Assembly (NCBI RefSeq): GCF_027943255.1
Contig: NC_072893.1
Coordinates: 33,812,001-33,876,000, forward strand
DNA from: Anastrepha obliqua
Lineage: Eukaryota; Arthropoda; Insecta; Diptera; Tephritidae
Length of the DNA stretch: 64,000 nucleotides
Reading direction: 5' to 3'
The position numbers were made by a program, and so were the translations under genes. The notes below the pieces were generated by a model, which saw nothing but the letters and a program-made list of their open reading frames with translations, made no database searches and was not told the DNA's origin. Every line of letters begins with the position of its first letter. Position 1 is the first letter of the stretch. Shown here piece by piece: positions 11,066 through 20,910 of the stretch.

Positions 11066-13222
11066 TCTATACTAATATTATAAAGAGGAAAACTTTGTTT
11101 GTTTGTTTGTTACGAATAGGCTCAAAAACTACTGGACCGATTTTAAAAATTCTTTCACCATTCGAAAGCTACATCATCCACGAGTAACATGGATCATATT
11201 TTATTTTGGAAATAGGGCTCGAGATATAGGTCAAAACGTGGACCCGGGTAACCTTCGGATGTGTATGTACAATATGGGTATCAAATGGAAGCTGTTTTTG
11301 AATGCATTAGTCCAGAGTATCTTTCATGCCGCTCCGTGACTAGGGTCTCGAGATAGAGACCAAAACGTGGACCCTAGAATGTGTTTGTACAATATGGATA
11401 TCAAATTGAAGCTGTTGGTGAATGCTTTAGTACAGAGTATTTTTCATGCCGCTCCGTGACTAGGGTCTCGAGATATAGGTCAAAACGTGGACCCGGGTAA
11501 CCTTTGGTTGTGTATGTACAATATGGGTATCAAATGAAAGCTGTTGATAAGTGCTTTATTACGCGGTAATTTTCATACCTATTGATGACTAGGGTCTCGA
11601 AATATATGCCAAAACGTGGACCCGCCGTGTCTTTGCACCGAATTAAACCAAATTTACACACATTGTTAAGGAGGTATTGAAGATGGTTTCCGTATAGTTT
11701 GGATACCTATTGGTAGATAGGGTCTCGAGATATAGGTCAAAACGTGGACCCGGGTAACCTTCGGATGTGTATGTACAATATGGGTATCAAATGGAAGCTG
11801 TTGGTGAATGCTTTAGTTCAGAGTATTTCCATCCGCTCCGTGACTAGGGTCTCGAGATAGAGACCAAAACGTGGACCCTAGAATGTGTTTGTACAATATG
11901 GATATCAAATTGAAGCTGTTGGTGAATGCTTTAGTACAGAGTATTTTTCATGCCGCTCCGTGACTAGGGTCTCGAGATATAGGTCAAAACGTGGACCCGG
12001 GTAACCTTTGGTTGTGTATGTACAATATGGGTATCAAATGAAAGCTGTTGATAAGTGCTTTAATATGGGGTAATTTTCATACCTATTGATGACTAGGGTC
12101 TGGAAATATATGCCAAAACGTGGACCCGCCGTGTCTTTGCACCGAATTAAACCAAATTTACACACATTGTTAAGGAGGTAATGAAGATGGTTTCCGTATA
12201 GTTTGGATACCTATTGGTAGATAGGGTCTCGAGATATAGGTCAAAACGTGGACCCGGGTAACCTTTGGATGTGTATGTACAATATGGGTATCAAATGGAA
12301 GCTGTTGGTGAATGCTTTAGTTCAGAGTATTTCCATCCGCTCCGTGACTAGGGTCTCGAGATAGAGACCAAAACGTGGACCCTAGAATGTGTTTGTACAA
12401 TATGGATATCAAATGAAAGCTGTTGATAAGTGCTTTAATACGGGGTAATTTTCATACCTATTGATGACTAGGGTCTCGAAATATATGCCAAAACGTGGAC
12501 CCGCCGTGTCTTTGCACCGAATTAAACCAAACTTACACACATTGTTAAGTAAGTATTGAAAATGGGTTTCGTAAAGTTTGGTTGTAATTCGGAGCAGTGG
12601 CAACGGGTACATCGTTCTTTTGAGCCAGCCATAATGTCGCTTACTTTTCTAACGCTTGGGGCGGAACTGAACTGTCAAATTGACAGTGTGAGTTACAATG
12701 TGTCAATATTTCTTTCTGATTTGGATGCCATAAGGAAAAAACGTAAGTGCAACATGTAAAAATTGTTTGTGAATTTTTTTGGAGTGGATTTTGGAACAGT
12801 GAATAATTTCTTACGAAATTTGAGAATTTAATGTGAAATCCGAATGAAATTATGTGTTCGTGGAAAAAACAATTTTTTTCGTTTTTTTTTGTTGAAAAAT
12901 ATAAATGGTTAATGGTTAAAAAAGCTCCAATGCTTAAAAAACATATAAATTGAAACGAAAAATTCATGGATGATCAGGAAAAAAGACGATTGTTTATTCA
13001 TATGCGTTGATTTGAAATTTAAAAACAATCTTCTTTTTTCCTGATTTTCAATTTATATTTTATATTTACTCAAAAACAAATAGAAAAACAAAAAATATTG
13101 TTTATGCCAAAGCGCTTGAATAAAGAATAAAGAAATAAATAATATGAAAACCGTATATTTTCTGTTCTAAACCATATCTATTCTATTTTAGTGTGCCCAG
13201 CGAAGGGGGCCGGGTTTGCTAG
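11066..13222 (+). mobile_element. Helitron (no helicase/Rep seen), AT target
   Basis: The element begins TCTATACTAATATTATAAAG at 11066 after a host A. It ends in CTAG at 13219-13222 before a host T, preceded by a GC-rich imperfect hairpin (GCCC...GGGC at about 13196-13210). TC start, CTRR end, subterminal hairpin and insertion between A and T are the Helitron hallmarks. The leader GAGGAAAACTTTGTTTG and CAAAAACTACTGGACCGATT are the usual start of insect Helitrons. There is no Rep/helicase ORF; the body is a minisatellite (11213-12560) followed by A/T-rich filler, so the copy is non-autonomous. Confidence 0.8.
11213..12560. repeat. Higher-order minisatellite within the Helitron
   Basis: The anchor CAAAACGTGGACC recurs at 11232, 11361, 11481, 11610, 11738, 11865, 11985, 12114, 12242, 12369 and 12489. 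Adjacent spacing is 120-129 bp. Four sequence-distinct monomers repeat in the same order, giving a higher-order period of about 504 bp (11232 to 11738 to 12242, and likewise for the other three). The last round is shortened by loss of one monomer. Confidence 0.9.
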
Positions 13223-13233
13223 TACCATATACA

Positions 13234-13918
13234 TTAGGGTGGTCCAAAAAAAAATTTGTATGCTGCCGCCCCCCAAAATAGTAAAGAATGAAAAATAAAA
13301 AGACCCGTATTTTTTTTTTTTTTTAGTCAGACCATATTTAATGGTGCCGCCGGGGCTTTGAAATATCCCATGTATTTTGCATGGGAAAAAATACTTTTTC
13401 GTAGATTTCATGTAAAAACCTGGAAAATGAATATATTTTAACCGGATAACTCAGTTTCTCTTCATAATTGGTCAGGGAATAACAACCAATTATGAAATAA
13501 TTAATTTTTTTTGTATTAACTATTTTCATAAAAGTAATATAAAATATTGTTTTTCGATTTTTTCTTAGATTTTCCTTTTATGGGGGCTTTTTGGGGTTCT
13601 ATAAAAAATAGTTAATACAAAAAAATTAATTATTTCATAATTGGTTGTTATTCCCTGACCAATTATGAAGAGAAACTGAGGTATCCGGTTAAAATATATT
13701 CATTTTCCAGGTTTTTACATGAAATCTACGAAAAAGTATTTTTTTCCCATGCAAAATACATGGGATATTTCAAAGCCCCGGCGGCACCATTAAATATGGT
13801 CTGATTAAAAAAAAAAAAAATACGGGTCTTTTTATTTTTCATTCTTTACCATTATGGGGGGCGGCAGCATAAAAATTTTAATATAAATTTTTTCCCATGC
13901 ATTTTTGGACCACCCTAA
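13234..13918. mobile_element. Foldback (long inverted-repeat) element
   Basis: Two arms of about 300 bp (13234-13530 and 13600-13918) are near-perfect reverse complements around a loop of about 70 bp. The outer ends are TTAGGGTGGTCC and GGACCACCCTAA. A 6 bp direct repeat TATACA flanks the pair (13228-13233 and 13919-13924), a probable target-site duplication, although the flanks are AT-rich. There is no transposase. The short ORFs in the arms are mirror artefacts. The class is uncertain, and the element is mobilised in trans if at all. Confidence 0.9.
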
Positions 13919-13937
13919 TATACATATATATATTTTT

Positions 13938-14030
13938 AGCGTATTGACGTTGTTCCACAATTCAAGGGACCTTCAGTTTCAAGTCGACTCCGAACGGCAG
14001 ATATTTTTTATGAGGAGCTTTTGCGTCTGA
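13938..14030 (-). mobile_element. SINE tail fragment
   Basis: The block TTGTTCCACAATTCAAGGGA, CAGTTTCAAGTCGACTCCGA and TATTTTTTATGAGGAGCTTT matches the 3' body of the tRNA-derived SINEs at 38091, 39246 and (inverted) 22459 and 30085. Only the 3' part survives, ahead of a LINE 3' end. Confidence 0.7.
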
Positions 14031-14039
14031 GTCATTTTG

Positions 14040-14290
14040 CGTCAGCTATTTTAAAGATGTGGTGGAATCATCTCAGCACCTTTTACTTAGCTGTCCTGCT
14101 CTTGCGGGGCTATGATTTAGGCATCTTGATTCTCACTTCTTTGCTAAGCCTGCGGATATAGCAAATACACAAATACCCAACCTCTCCCTCCACCTCCCTC
14201 TTATCTCTCCTTTCGTCCTATCGATTCCTCCACCTTACCTCCTTTGGTATCCACTCGTTAGGCAACCATTTTAACCTAACCTAACATAAC
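14040..14290 (+). mobile_element. LINE 3' end with TAACC tail
   Basis: The plus strand reads VVESSQHLLLSCPALAGL, stop, FRHLDSHFFAKPADIA, the terminal Cys/His motif of an RNase-H-type LINE with one nonsense codon. A C/T-rich 3' untranslated stretch ends in TAACCTAACCTAACATAACC at about 14272-14291. It is 5' truncated, and a third LINE family with a TAACC-type tail in this window. Confidence 0.65.
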
Positions 14291-15448
14291 CTCGAAGGCA
14301 CTGTTTATTTAAATATTTCACTTAGTATTTGCTTACCTTTTATCAACCACTACATTAGCAATTACAAGCAAATCCAAAAAACGGCAATTAAATTTCCAGA
14401 TGATCCATTAAAAATGCATTGTATACATTAAGGATACCATTTGAAAGGACATTGAGAAGCAGCGGTCAACTGAGTAGGACGATAAGAGGCACCGAGTCGA
14501 AGAAACGTTTCAATTCATCCATTGAATTGTAATAACAAGGAAGAGAATTTAGCATTTCAATGCCAAGCTTTGTGTACGAACAATGGCTGGATTGAAGCGG
14601 AAGAATGGCATTACGGCGGGCACAATTGGCCACTTGATATGGCAATCAGGTGCAGGTAATTGGAAATTGATTGTAAATGCAAAACAATACCAATGCAAAT
14701 GAACACAGCACACACACCCACACAAATATGCACAATCAAGCGCACGGACACACACACAGATGTGTATAAATAAATAAGTAACCATAAACAGTTGCAACAA
14801 TCGCCATTAGAAAACATTTCAATGGAATTAATTTTACTCCTACGACCCGTCTTTCGCAAAAATTATTAATAGTAAATTGGCGTGTGTGCGTGTATGTAAA
14901 TTTAAGTGCAGTGTTTTAAAGATCTAAGTGGAATATTTAAAATCGGTGTTTGTGATATTTGCAAAGATTTGTGAAAATTCACATAAAACAACAACAACAC
15001 CGACATGCTGTCTATGTTAATAAATGAATTTGTATGCAAAGCGAGCCCAATACGATTTTCCCTAGTAATACCAAACTACATAAATACTGAATATTTATAA
15101 GATGAATGTGCTGAAGCATGTGACAGAGATTGATATAGCGGTAATTAAAATTACCATCAAGTTTCATGCGAAATTAGCTCTTACACACTTACATACCAGC
15201 GTACGTCATTTAGAGTGAACATTATTAAAAATGAATTCCTTTACACGCTCTTTAAAATTCACTATTCAGAAGTGAACGTATGCGTGGGCTTGTAAAAATA
15301 TGTCAGCACATGCTCAGCTGGAAATTGTGTACGCGCTTATCGAAGCACGAGGGATTTTTCAACGACCAACACACTAAGATTATTTGATACTTCTAGTCCA
15401 CTTCTACCTGTTGAGTGTAAGTAGGTAAGTGAAATTGAAATTTGAATT
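14291..15448. other. No gene recognised; CA-rich microsatellites
   Basis: Short CA-rich runs occur at 14705-14760. There are no ORFs with recognisable similarity. It appears to be ordinary intergenic DNA, one of the less TE-like parts of the window. Confidence 0.4.
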
Positions 15449-16279
15449 GGTCGAGCCAAGGAGCACCAAGAGGTTTGGTGGCTCTTTAAACGCTCAGGCT
15501 AAAAAGCCCATTGCATTTAGAGCTCTGGAAAGAGGGTAGATAGTCAAGGAGGAAAGGAGAAAACTATATAGGAAAGAGATAGGAAAGAATAGAGACAGAG
15601 ACAAAGGTAGTTAGAGAGTTCCTCCAGTTTTAGAAAACGAATATTACTCATTTTCACGACATCGGAACCCAAAGCTCGTAGCCGTACTCTAGCAAAGGCA
15701 GGACACTCACAGAGAAAGTGCTCAGTGCTATCCGCCTCCTCCCAGCATGACAGGCACACTGGGTCCTCAATGATTCCAATCGTGGTCATATGCTGACTCC
15801 ATGGGTTGTGCCCTGCAATAATACCGACCATCAACCGAACGTCTTTCCTTTCAAGTTTTAGTAATTAGAAAGTTTGACAGTTGTCTGTTCGGACTTGTCA
15901 CAAAATACTTTAAAGTTCTACAGCGCTCTAGACCGGACCATCGTCCTTTATGTAGAATGTATACATAATCGCTGATCCATTTCATGATTCCTGCGGAACT
16001 GATTCCGAATATTGGCTCTGGCCCTTGTGGGGGAGCCGCTGATTCACGGTTGGGTAATTCATCGGCAATTTCGTTTCCTTGAACACCGGAGTACCCTGGA
16101 ACCCTACATAAGTACAAGCCTGTTTTGTCTTACGACAGAGTTAAGCTTCTTTGCAGCCTGACTGTCACTGAAAAATCCAATCTGTTTCCCACTCCATCTC
16201 TTCTCGATTATCCATTCAGCTACTTTCAGGATGGCAAAAACTTCCGTTTAGGAAACAGTTGCAATTTCCCATATAGCGA
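15449..16279 (-). mobile_element. LOA-like LINE, 5'-truncated copy
   Basis: This is a diverged copy of the element at 56752-60700. On the minus strand it shows VPGYSGVQGNEIADELPNR (RNase H), FGISSAGIMKWISDYV, then, after a frameshift, MVGIIAGHNPWSQHM and CLSCWEEADSTEHFLCEC. The 3' end is at 15449, the same base (CTCGACC) as in the other copy. About 55 bp of the RNase H region is deleted, and the copy stops at about 16279, directly against mariner sequence. Confidence 0.85.
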
Positions 16280-17100
16280 AAAACTGATTCTAACATCTTC
16301 TTGGCCGATTTCTGGACGCGAACTAATTTCGAAGCCAAAGAACCAAGTCCACACCACCCTGAAGCCTCTTTTTTTAATTTAGGATCATGGTAGTGATTAA
16401 TCCACTTAATTTTTTCGAAAACGCTGCTGATAAAGTCGAATATGTTTTTGTTCCATTGTTAATGAATGCGGAATGCGACATCCGTTGCGCACACAGCTTT
16501 CTGAAACCCGGTCAAAATATTGTCTCCACAGAGCAATGAGATGCCTGTGGCTTCTACTAAATCTCTTTCAGTCACTTGACGATTTTCTGTATTTTTTTTA
16601 CGATTTCTGGTTTTTGTTATTGCTGTTTTTGGACGTCCTTGACGTGGATCGTCTTGAAGGCTTATACGGTAACGTTCAAATTCAGCAACCCATCTTCCTT
16701 TCCCCATCAACCTTTTGGGAGACCAATGCACCCATCACGTTTCTCGTAACTTCTCTATTAGGTTAGGTAAGGTAACCATTGTTGGCATTAAGCCTTTTGG
16801 TCACTCGCGTTACCAGGTGGGGACCAACGTCTGTGAATACTGGAAGTTGACATCATGTAGGATGCCAACGCTTTTGGCAAATCTAAGCAGACCTAGGAAA
16901 TCCGCTTTTGAGACGTCCTCCTGACCCTCAAACAGTGAGGCTCCAGGGCGTTTTAAACGCGTTTTTAATAATGCCGGAGAAACGCACAGAAGGTGTTCTA
17001 AAGTTTGACTTCTCTATTAAATATCTACAAGATTTTTGAACGACCGCTGTTCCATTTCGGCCATGTCTATTTGCTTAGTTCGCCAGCTTTGTCATTTTGA
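16280..17100 (-). mobile_element. mariner remnant, split by a LINE insertion
   Basis: The minus strand begins with an N-terminal MAEMEQRSFKNLVDI-like peptide (about 17020-17065). After the inserted LINE fragment it continues WVAEFERYRISLQDDPRQGR and KTAITKTRN, VTERDLVEATGIS, and then a decayed catalytic region similar to the mariner at 46465-47510. The C-terminal half is missing because the sequence abuts the LOA-like LINE at 16279. DD34D-class mariner pseudogene. Confidence 0.7.
16761..17007 (-). mobile_element. LINE 3' fragment with 12 bp target-site duplication
   Basis: It is flanked by the exact 12 bp repeat ACTTCTCTATTA at 16749-16760 and 17008-17019. The insert reads, on the minus strand, LEHLLCVSPALLKTRLK, then EDVSKADFLGLLRFAKS and a TTACCTAACC tail. 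This is the same family as 1800-2172. It is a textbook 5'-truncated target-primed insertion into the mariner on either side. Confidence 0.85.
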
Positions 17101-17104
17101 ATTT

Positions 17105-17338
17105 ATTACTATAATAGCTTCCCTTTGCCAGTGGCTAAGGGCATGGGTATCAACGCTTTATACGATTGAATAGTTTGGGTCGCACTCTTTCTGGGAAGCT
17201 CATCTGGCTTGCAGTTTCCTATTATATTTCTATGACCTGGTACCCAAATGAGGCTTACATGGGATAAGTCATTGAGAAGTTTAAAACATTTTACGACTGT
17301 TTTTGACGAGTGTGTTTTGGATTCTAGCGCTTTTATTA
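17105..17338 (-). mobile_element. LINE RNase H C-terminal fragment
   Basis: The minus strand reads ESKTHSSKTVVKCFK, then SLIWVPGHRNIIGNCKPDEL and PRKSATQ. This is the end of an RNase H domain. Its upstream half appears beyond the mariner at 18236-18310 and 18794-18970, so these three pieces probably come from one LINE. Confidence 0.7.
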
Positions 17339-18235
17339 GTTGGGGAATAAGTTCGCAGCGTTTTCACCGAAGTCATTTATTTAAACAAAAAGCAAAAATT
17401 ATATCAATAAGTTAATAAATTATATATTCGCCGTTGCTGCTTACAAACTCTTCCCATCTCTCGACCTATTTGTTGATGCCGTTTCGCCAAAACTCTCCTG
17501 GTCTAGGGTCCAAAACGTTGTTGAGTCACTTTTTAAGGAAATCTTTGTTAACGAAGGTAACGTTTTTCATATGGTTTGACAGAGAGCGGAAAAGATGGTA
17601 ATCGGTCGATGCAAAGTCCGGAGTATACGACGGATGCTGAAGGATCTCCCATTCGAGCTCTTGGAGCGCGACTTTGATTACTTGTGCAACATGGGGCTTG
17701 ACGTTGTCATGAATTGGAATGGTTTGACCACGTCGATCGAGTCTTTTCAGTCTCATGGCCTCATTAATGTGGCATAGCTGGGCAATGTGGAGCTCCTTGT
17801 TGGCCGTGGCATTCTTTTCGAGCATTTTCCAGTGCACCATGCCGTCCCAGGCCCACCAATCACATATCATAATCTTCTTTGGATGAAGATAAGGCTTGAC
17901 TCTCGGCTAGAGCGTATCTCCAGGAGCCACCCAATCCTTTCTTTACTTTATACTGATGTATAGCTACCGTTTCTCTTTTTTCGCAACGATTCGGTACAAA
18001 AAGCACTGTTTATGACCGCGTGTTGCTCGATGGCGGGCGAGATACTTAGAAGCAATTTGAAGGGTAAATCGCATTGAAGAAAGTTGACTGAGAATTGTTT
18101 AATGATCGCAATTCATTTTTTCCCACAATTCAGGAGTGGTTTGGCGACGGTTCTTCTTAAAAAGTGATTTGAGAAGGCCTTCCACTGCGGGGTGTGTCAT
18201 CGACGTCAAAGTCACTATTTTTGAACTGGGTAAAT
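17339..18235 (-). mobile_element. mariner remnant (same family as 8539-10213)
   Basis: The 3' terminal repeat is GTTGGGGAATAAGTTCGCAG at 17339, after a TA (17337-17338). Minus-strand coding pieces run SDFDVDDTPRSGRPSQ, HLARHRA-like text, ICDWWAWDGMVHWKMLEKN, IPIHDNVKPHVAQVIKVAL (second Asp) and SYTPDFASTDYHLFRSL (third Asp intact). The first catalytic Asp region is frameshifted. The 5' end with its terminal repeat is missing; the sequence passes straight into LINE RNase H at about 18235. Confidence 0.8.
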
Positions 18236-18310
18236 GTTTTCATCGCTGTTAGTCTCTTTTTTATAGCCATGACTTCCGCTTGAAAGGCGCTGTAATGATG
18301 GGCGAAATTA
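18236..18310 (-). mobile_element. LINE RNase H middle fragment
   Basis: The minus strand reads SNFAHHYSAFQAEVMAIKKR, the conserved Glu block (FQAEVxAI) of RNase H. It lies between the mariner and the TA-flanked 483 bp element. Confidence 0.65.
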
Positions 18311-18793
18311 CTGGGTGGGTCATATAGCGTTTGCTTTTTGAACCACCTATTTTTTTGAGAATGGTAACACAAATGACATGTCAAATGTGTTCATAATTTA
18401 CTTAAAGGGTTGACATTTTCGAAATGGGACGCTATACGCTTGAACAAAATTGGGAAATATTGAAAACCTATTTCCAAAGTGGTGAGTCTTCTTCTTCTTT
18501 CAGAAAATCCACACGTTACTGTAGAGAAACAAATGCATCCACAACGAATCATGAGAGCGAAATCGAAGTTGCCATTCATGAAATTCGAACCCAAACAATC
18601 GAAAATATGCTTAAAAATTGGGTTGATGGAATGGCCTACTGTAAAGCCAGTCGTGGCAGTCATTTGAACGATATTATTTTATATTCATAAATGGCAATGT
18701 TCAATCTTCAAAATAAAAAAAGGTTTGAAAAAATATTGATTAGTTTTTTTTTTATAGCTGATTCAAAAAGCAAATTTTACATGGCCCACCCTA
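18311..18793 (+). mobile_element. 483 bp internally deleted mariner-type element
   Basis: The terminal inverted repeats CTGGGTGGGTCATATAGCG and its partner ending ATGGCCCACCCTA extend inward through TTTGCTTTTTGAACCACCTA. TA dinucleotides flank both sides (18309-18310, 18794-18795). Inside, a plus-strand 88-residue ORF begins MGRYTLEQNWEILKTYFQSG and ends VVAVIxxD-like GSHLNDIILYS, that is, the N-terminal helix-turn-helix and the C-terminal tail of a transposase with the catalytic middle removed. It is non-autonomous and sits inside a LINE RNase H domain. Confidence 0.85.
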
Positions 18794-18970
18794 TATTTGT
18801 CAAGACCAAATTTATCAACGTAAACCCCTGCACCTCCTTTGTTATCTAATTTGGAGTCATCTGTATAGATGGTTATATAATTTTCGTTAACAATAAGCCC
18901 GTAATACCATCCCTCTTTCGAAGGAAACGCCTTGATACAGGATTTATTAGTATTAATGCCCTTTAACATT
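18794..18970 (-). mobile_element. LINE RNase H N-terminal fragment
   Basis: The minus strand reads ENYITIYTDDSKLDNKGGAG then VYVDKFGLDKY, the first catalytic Asp block of RNase H (YTDGSK motif, Gly changed to Asp). It continues beyond the 483 bp insertion at 18236-18310. Confidence 0.7.
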
Positions 18971-18974
18971 CCAC

Positions 18975-19180
18975 AAGGTTCTCATCATGCCCGCCCTAAC
19001 GTATGGCGTAGAAGCGTGGACAACGACAACATCCGATGAAGCAAAGAATTTTTCTAAAAGTTACGAATGTCATATACGGTTCGTTCTGAGTAGATCAATT
19101 TTAGCTATTTGCTTACCGAATTACTTTATAGGTAATAGGACTCGGCACTGTCTCACAAAGCTCGACCCTGTATAAGCGGT
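18975..19180 (+). mobile_element. RTE-like LINE fragment
   Basis: The plus strand reads MPALTYGVEAWTTTTSDEA, matching MPVLTYGAEAWTMTTSNEA in the RTE-like copy at 61240-62100. Similarity ends after about 60 bases, and the rest is weak. It abuts an opposite-strand LINE RNase H piece. Confidence 0.6.
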
Positions 19181-20110
19181 CCAAAAGAAAAATATTCACA
19201 ACATGAAGTTTCACAAAGGCTTGAATGAAAAATTCGATTTCCAGCTGGGCAAAATTGACATCCTCATGCCAGCCTTTCAGACCAAGATTTTGAGTGTAAA
19301 ATTGTATAAATAATTCTCAACCGCATTTCCATAACTTCATCGTTTTTTCATGCGTTCGCTCAATAGCTACCAGTTCCTCGGCTCCGCTGCACTTCCCCAA
19401 TTATTCCGCATACGCCCTGTGCGCCACAAAAGACCGCGCTTTTTGTACGCAATTCATTCATAATTGAATTTACATGTGTACACATACATACACACATATG
19501 TGCATAGTACGTGAATGTGCATGTGATGCCCAAGTAAAATAATAGCAGTAAAACAATTAAATAACATTGTTTACAATAAAGCTGACAGCAATAAAGTGAA
19601 ATGTAAAGTGTTGGCAATTGGCAGCAACGGGTTTACACTCGTACAATTACAGAGCAGAGTGAAGGATACATGGAGAAGTAGCCATGTGCGCATGTGAGTG
19701 TGTACGAGCGTAATTAAAGTGACAATAAGTATCATAATGAAATTGTTCGTCATCAGGTGGCTGCATTTAAAAGTTCTACACAGTTCATTGCTGCGCTGTG
19801 ACAAGTAACAAAAAAAAATTACATAAAAATTTGTCGCAATTAAAAACTTGTCATTATATTTATTTCTTTTTTGCAATTTTTTGTGGGATTCAGTTGTTGA
19901 TTTCGATCAGAATAGTCTGCAGGAGGTAATCAGAACAGTTTGGCTCAACATGAGTCACATGATAAAATGTATCGATAAATTCATAATGTCCCCCTTTATT
20001 ATAAATAGTTTATTAATGCATTTATAAATAAATGTACGCTTTTAAATCAATGAAAATGTTATTATTTTCCTCATTAACCTATTTGCGTTCCACTGCACTA
20101 TTTCTAATGT
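19181..20110. other. No gene recognised
   Basis: Intergenic-looking sequence with short TACATACA/CATATGTG runs at 19475-19525. No supported coding sequence. Confidence 0.4.
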
Positions 20111-20279
20111 ACGGTGAAACGAAGGCACCACCAATATTGGAGAGAACAGCATTGGCAAAGTGAGTGGCTTTCAATATCTTGGGAGCCAATTTACAGCAGA
20201 TTTTCACAAGTCTTCAGAAAGCAAGAAACGCATTTGCTAATCTCCGATCAGTGGGGATGTCCATCGAATCCGTAATTCA
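20111..20279 (+). mobile_element. L2/CR1-like LINE fragment, upstream part
   Basis: The plus strand reads FQYLGSQF-like text, then SLQKARNAFANLRSVGMSI, typical of the post-RT region (EADIxxRIxKARxAFxxLR) of L2/CR1/Kiri LINEs. The downstream part of the same ORF lies at 20911-21300, on the other side of a mariner. Confidence 0.55.
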
Positions 20280-20910
20280 AATGTTAAGTTTGCCGAACAA
20301 AACGAGTACCGAAACCATTGGGCTACTCAAGGAGGCTTACAGGGATCAATCTCTGTCCAGTGCCCAGGTAAAACCCAAGGAGGCGCGCATGTTGAAATCC
20401 AATGTCAAAACCATGCTGATCATCTTTTCCGACTCTCGAGGCATTGTTCACAAGGAGTTTGTACCTCCAGGAAGCAACGCAATCGCGGCATTTTACAAAG
20501 AAGTGCTCCTTCGGCTGAAAAACCGTGTCGCCCGGGTTCGGCCCGACCTCGTCAACAATTAGACCCTTCATCACGACAATACGCCGGCGAACACCGCCTT
20601 CCTCTGCACCTCTGCATTGGCCAGGATGGGGGTTCCGGTACTTCCCCACCCTCCCTACAGCCCAGGCTTGTCCCCTCCGGGCTTCTTCTTGTTCTCGCGC
20701 CTGAAAAGAAAGCTGAAGGGGAGGCGTTTCGACTCCATCGAGGCGATCCAAAAAACTGTAAAAAATGTTTCTAGCAGTGGAAGGACCGCTACCAGCGGTG
20801 TATCGACGCTCAAGGGTCCTATTTTGAAGAATATTAGTTGTATAAGCCAAAAGGTTTAATAAAACTGCATAAAAAAATAAGGCTCATTACTTTTCAATCA
20901 AATCCTGTAC
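20280..20910 (+). mobile_element. mariner remnant, internally deleted
   Basis: The frame TSTETIGLLKEAYRDQSLSS (N-terminal) passes directly into KPKEARMLKSNVKTMLIIFS, SRGIVHKEFVPPGS, HHDNTPANTAFL (second Asp) and PPYSPGLSPPGFFLFSRLKR (third Asp changed to Gly), then RRFDSIEAIQKTV. The DNA-binding linker and first catalytic Asp are deleted. The right terminal sequence CTCATTACTTTTCAATC is at about 20884-20900; the left end is absent. Family: irritans/SETMAR-like DD34D mariner (inference). Confidence 0.75.

Noticed and set aside
11213..12560. Regularly spaced repeats that could suggest a CRISPR array
   Set aside because: Units are 120-129 bp without short constant repeats and unique spacers, lie inside a Helitron, and the genome is eukaryotic.
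13178..13529. Minus ORFs inside the foldback arms
   Set aside because: They are mirrored in the opposite arm and have no family content; non-coding inverted repeat.
14272..14291. TAACCTAACC runs as telomeric repeats
   Set aside because: Each run is short and directly follows a LINE ORF2 C-terminus; higher flies also lack TTAGG telomeres.
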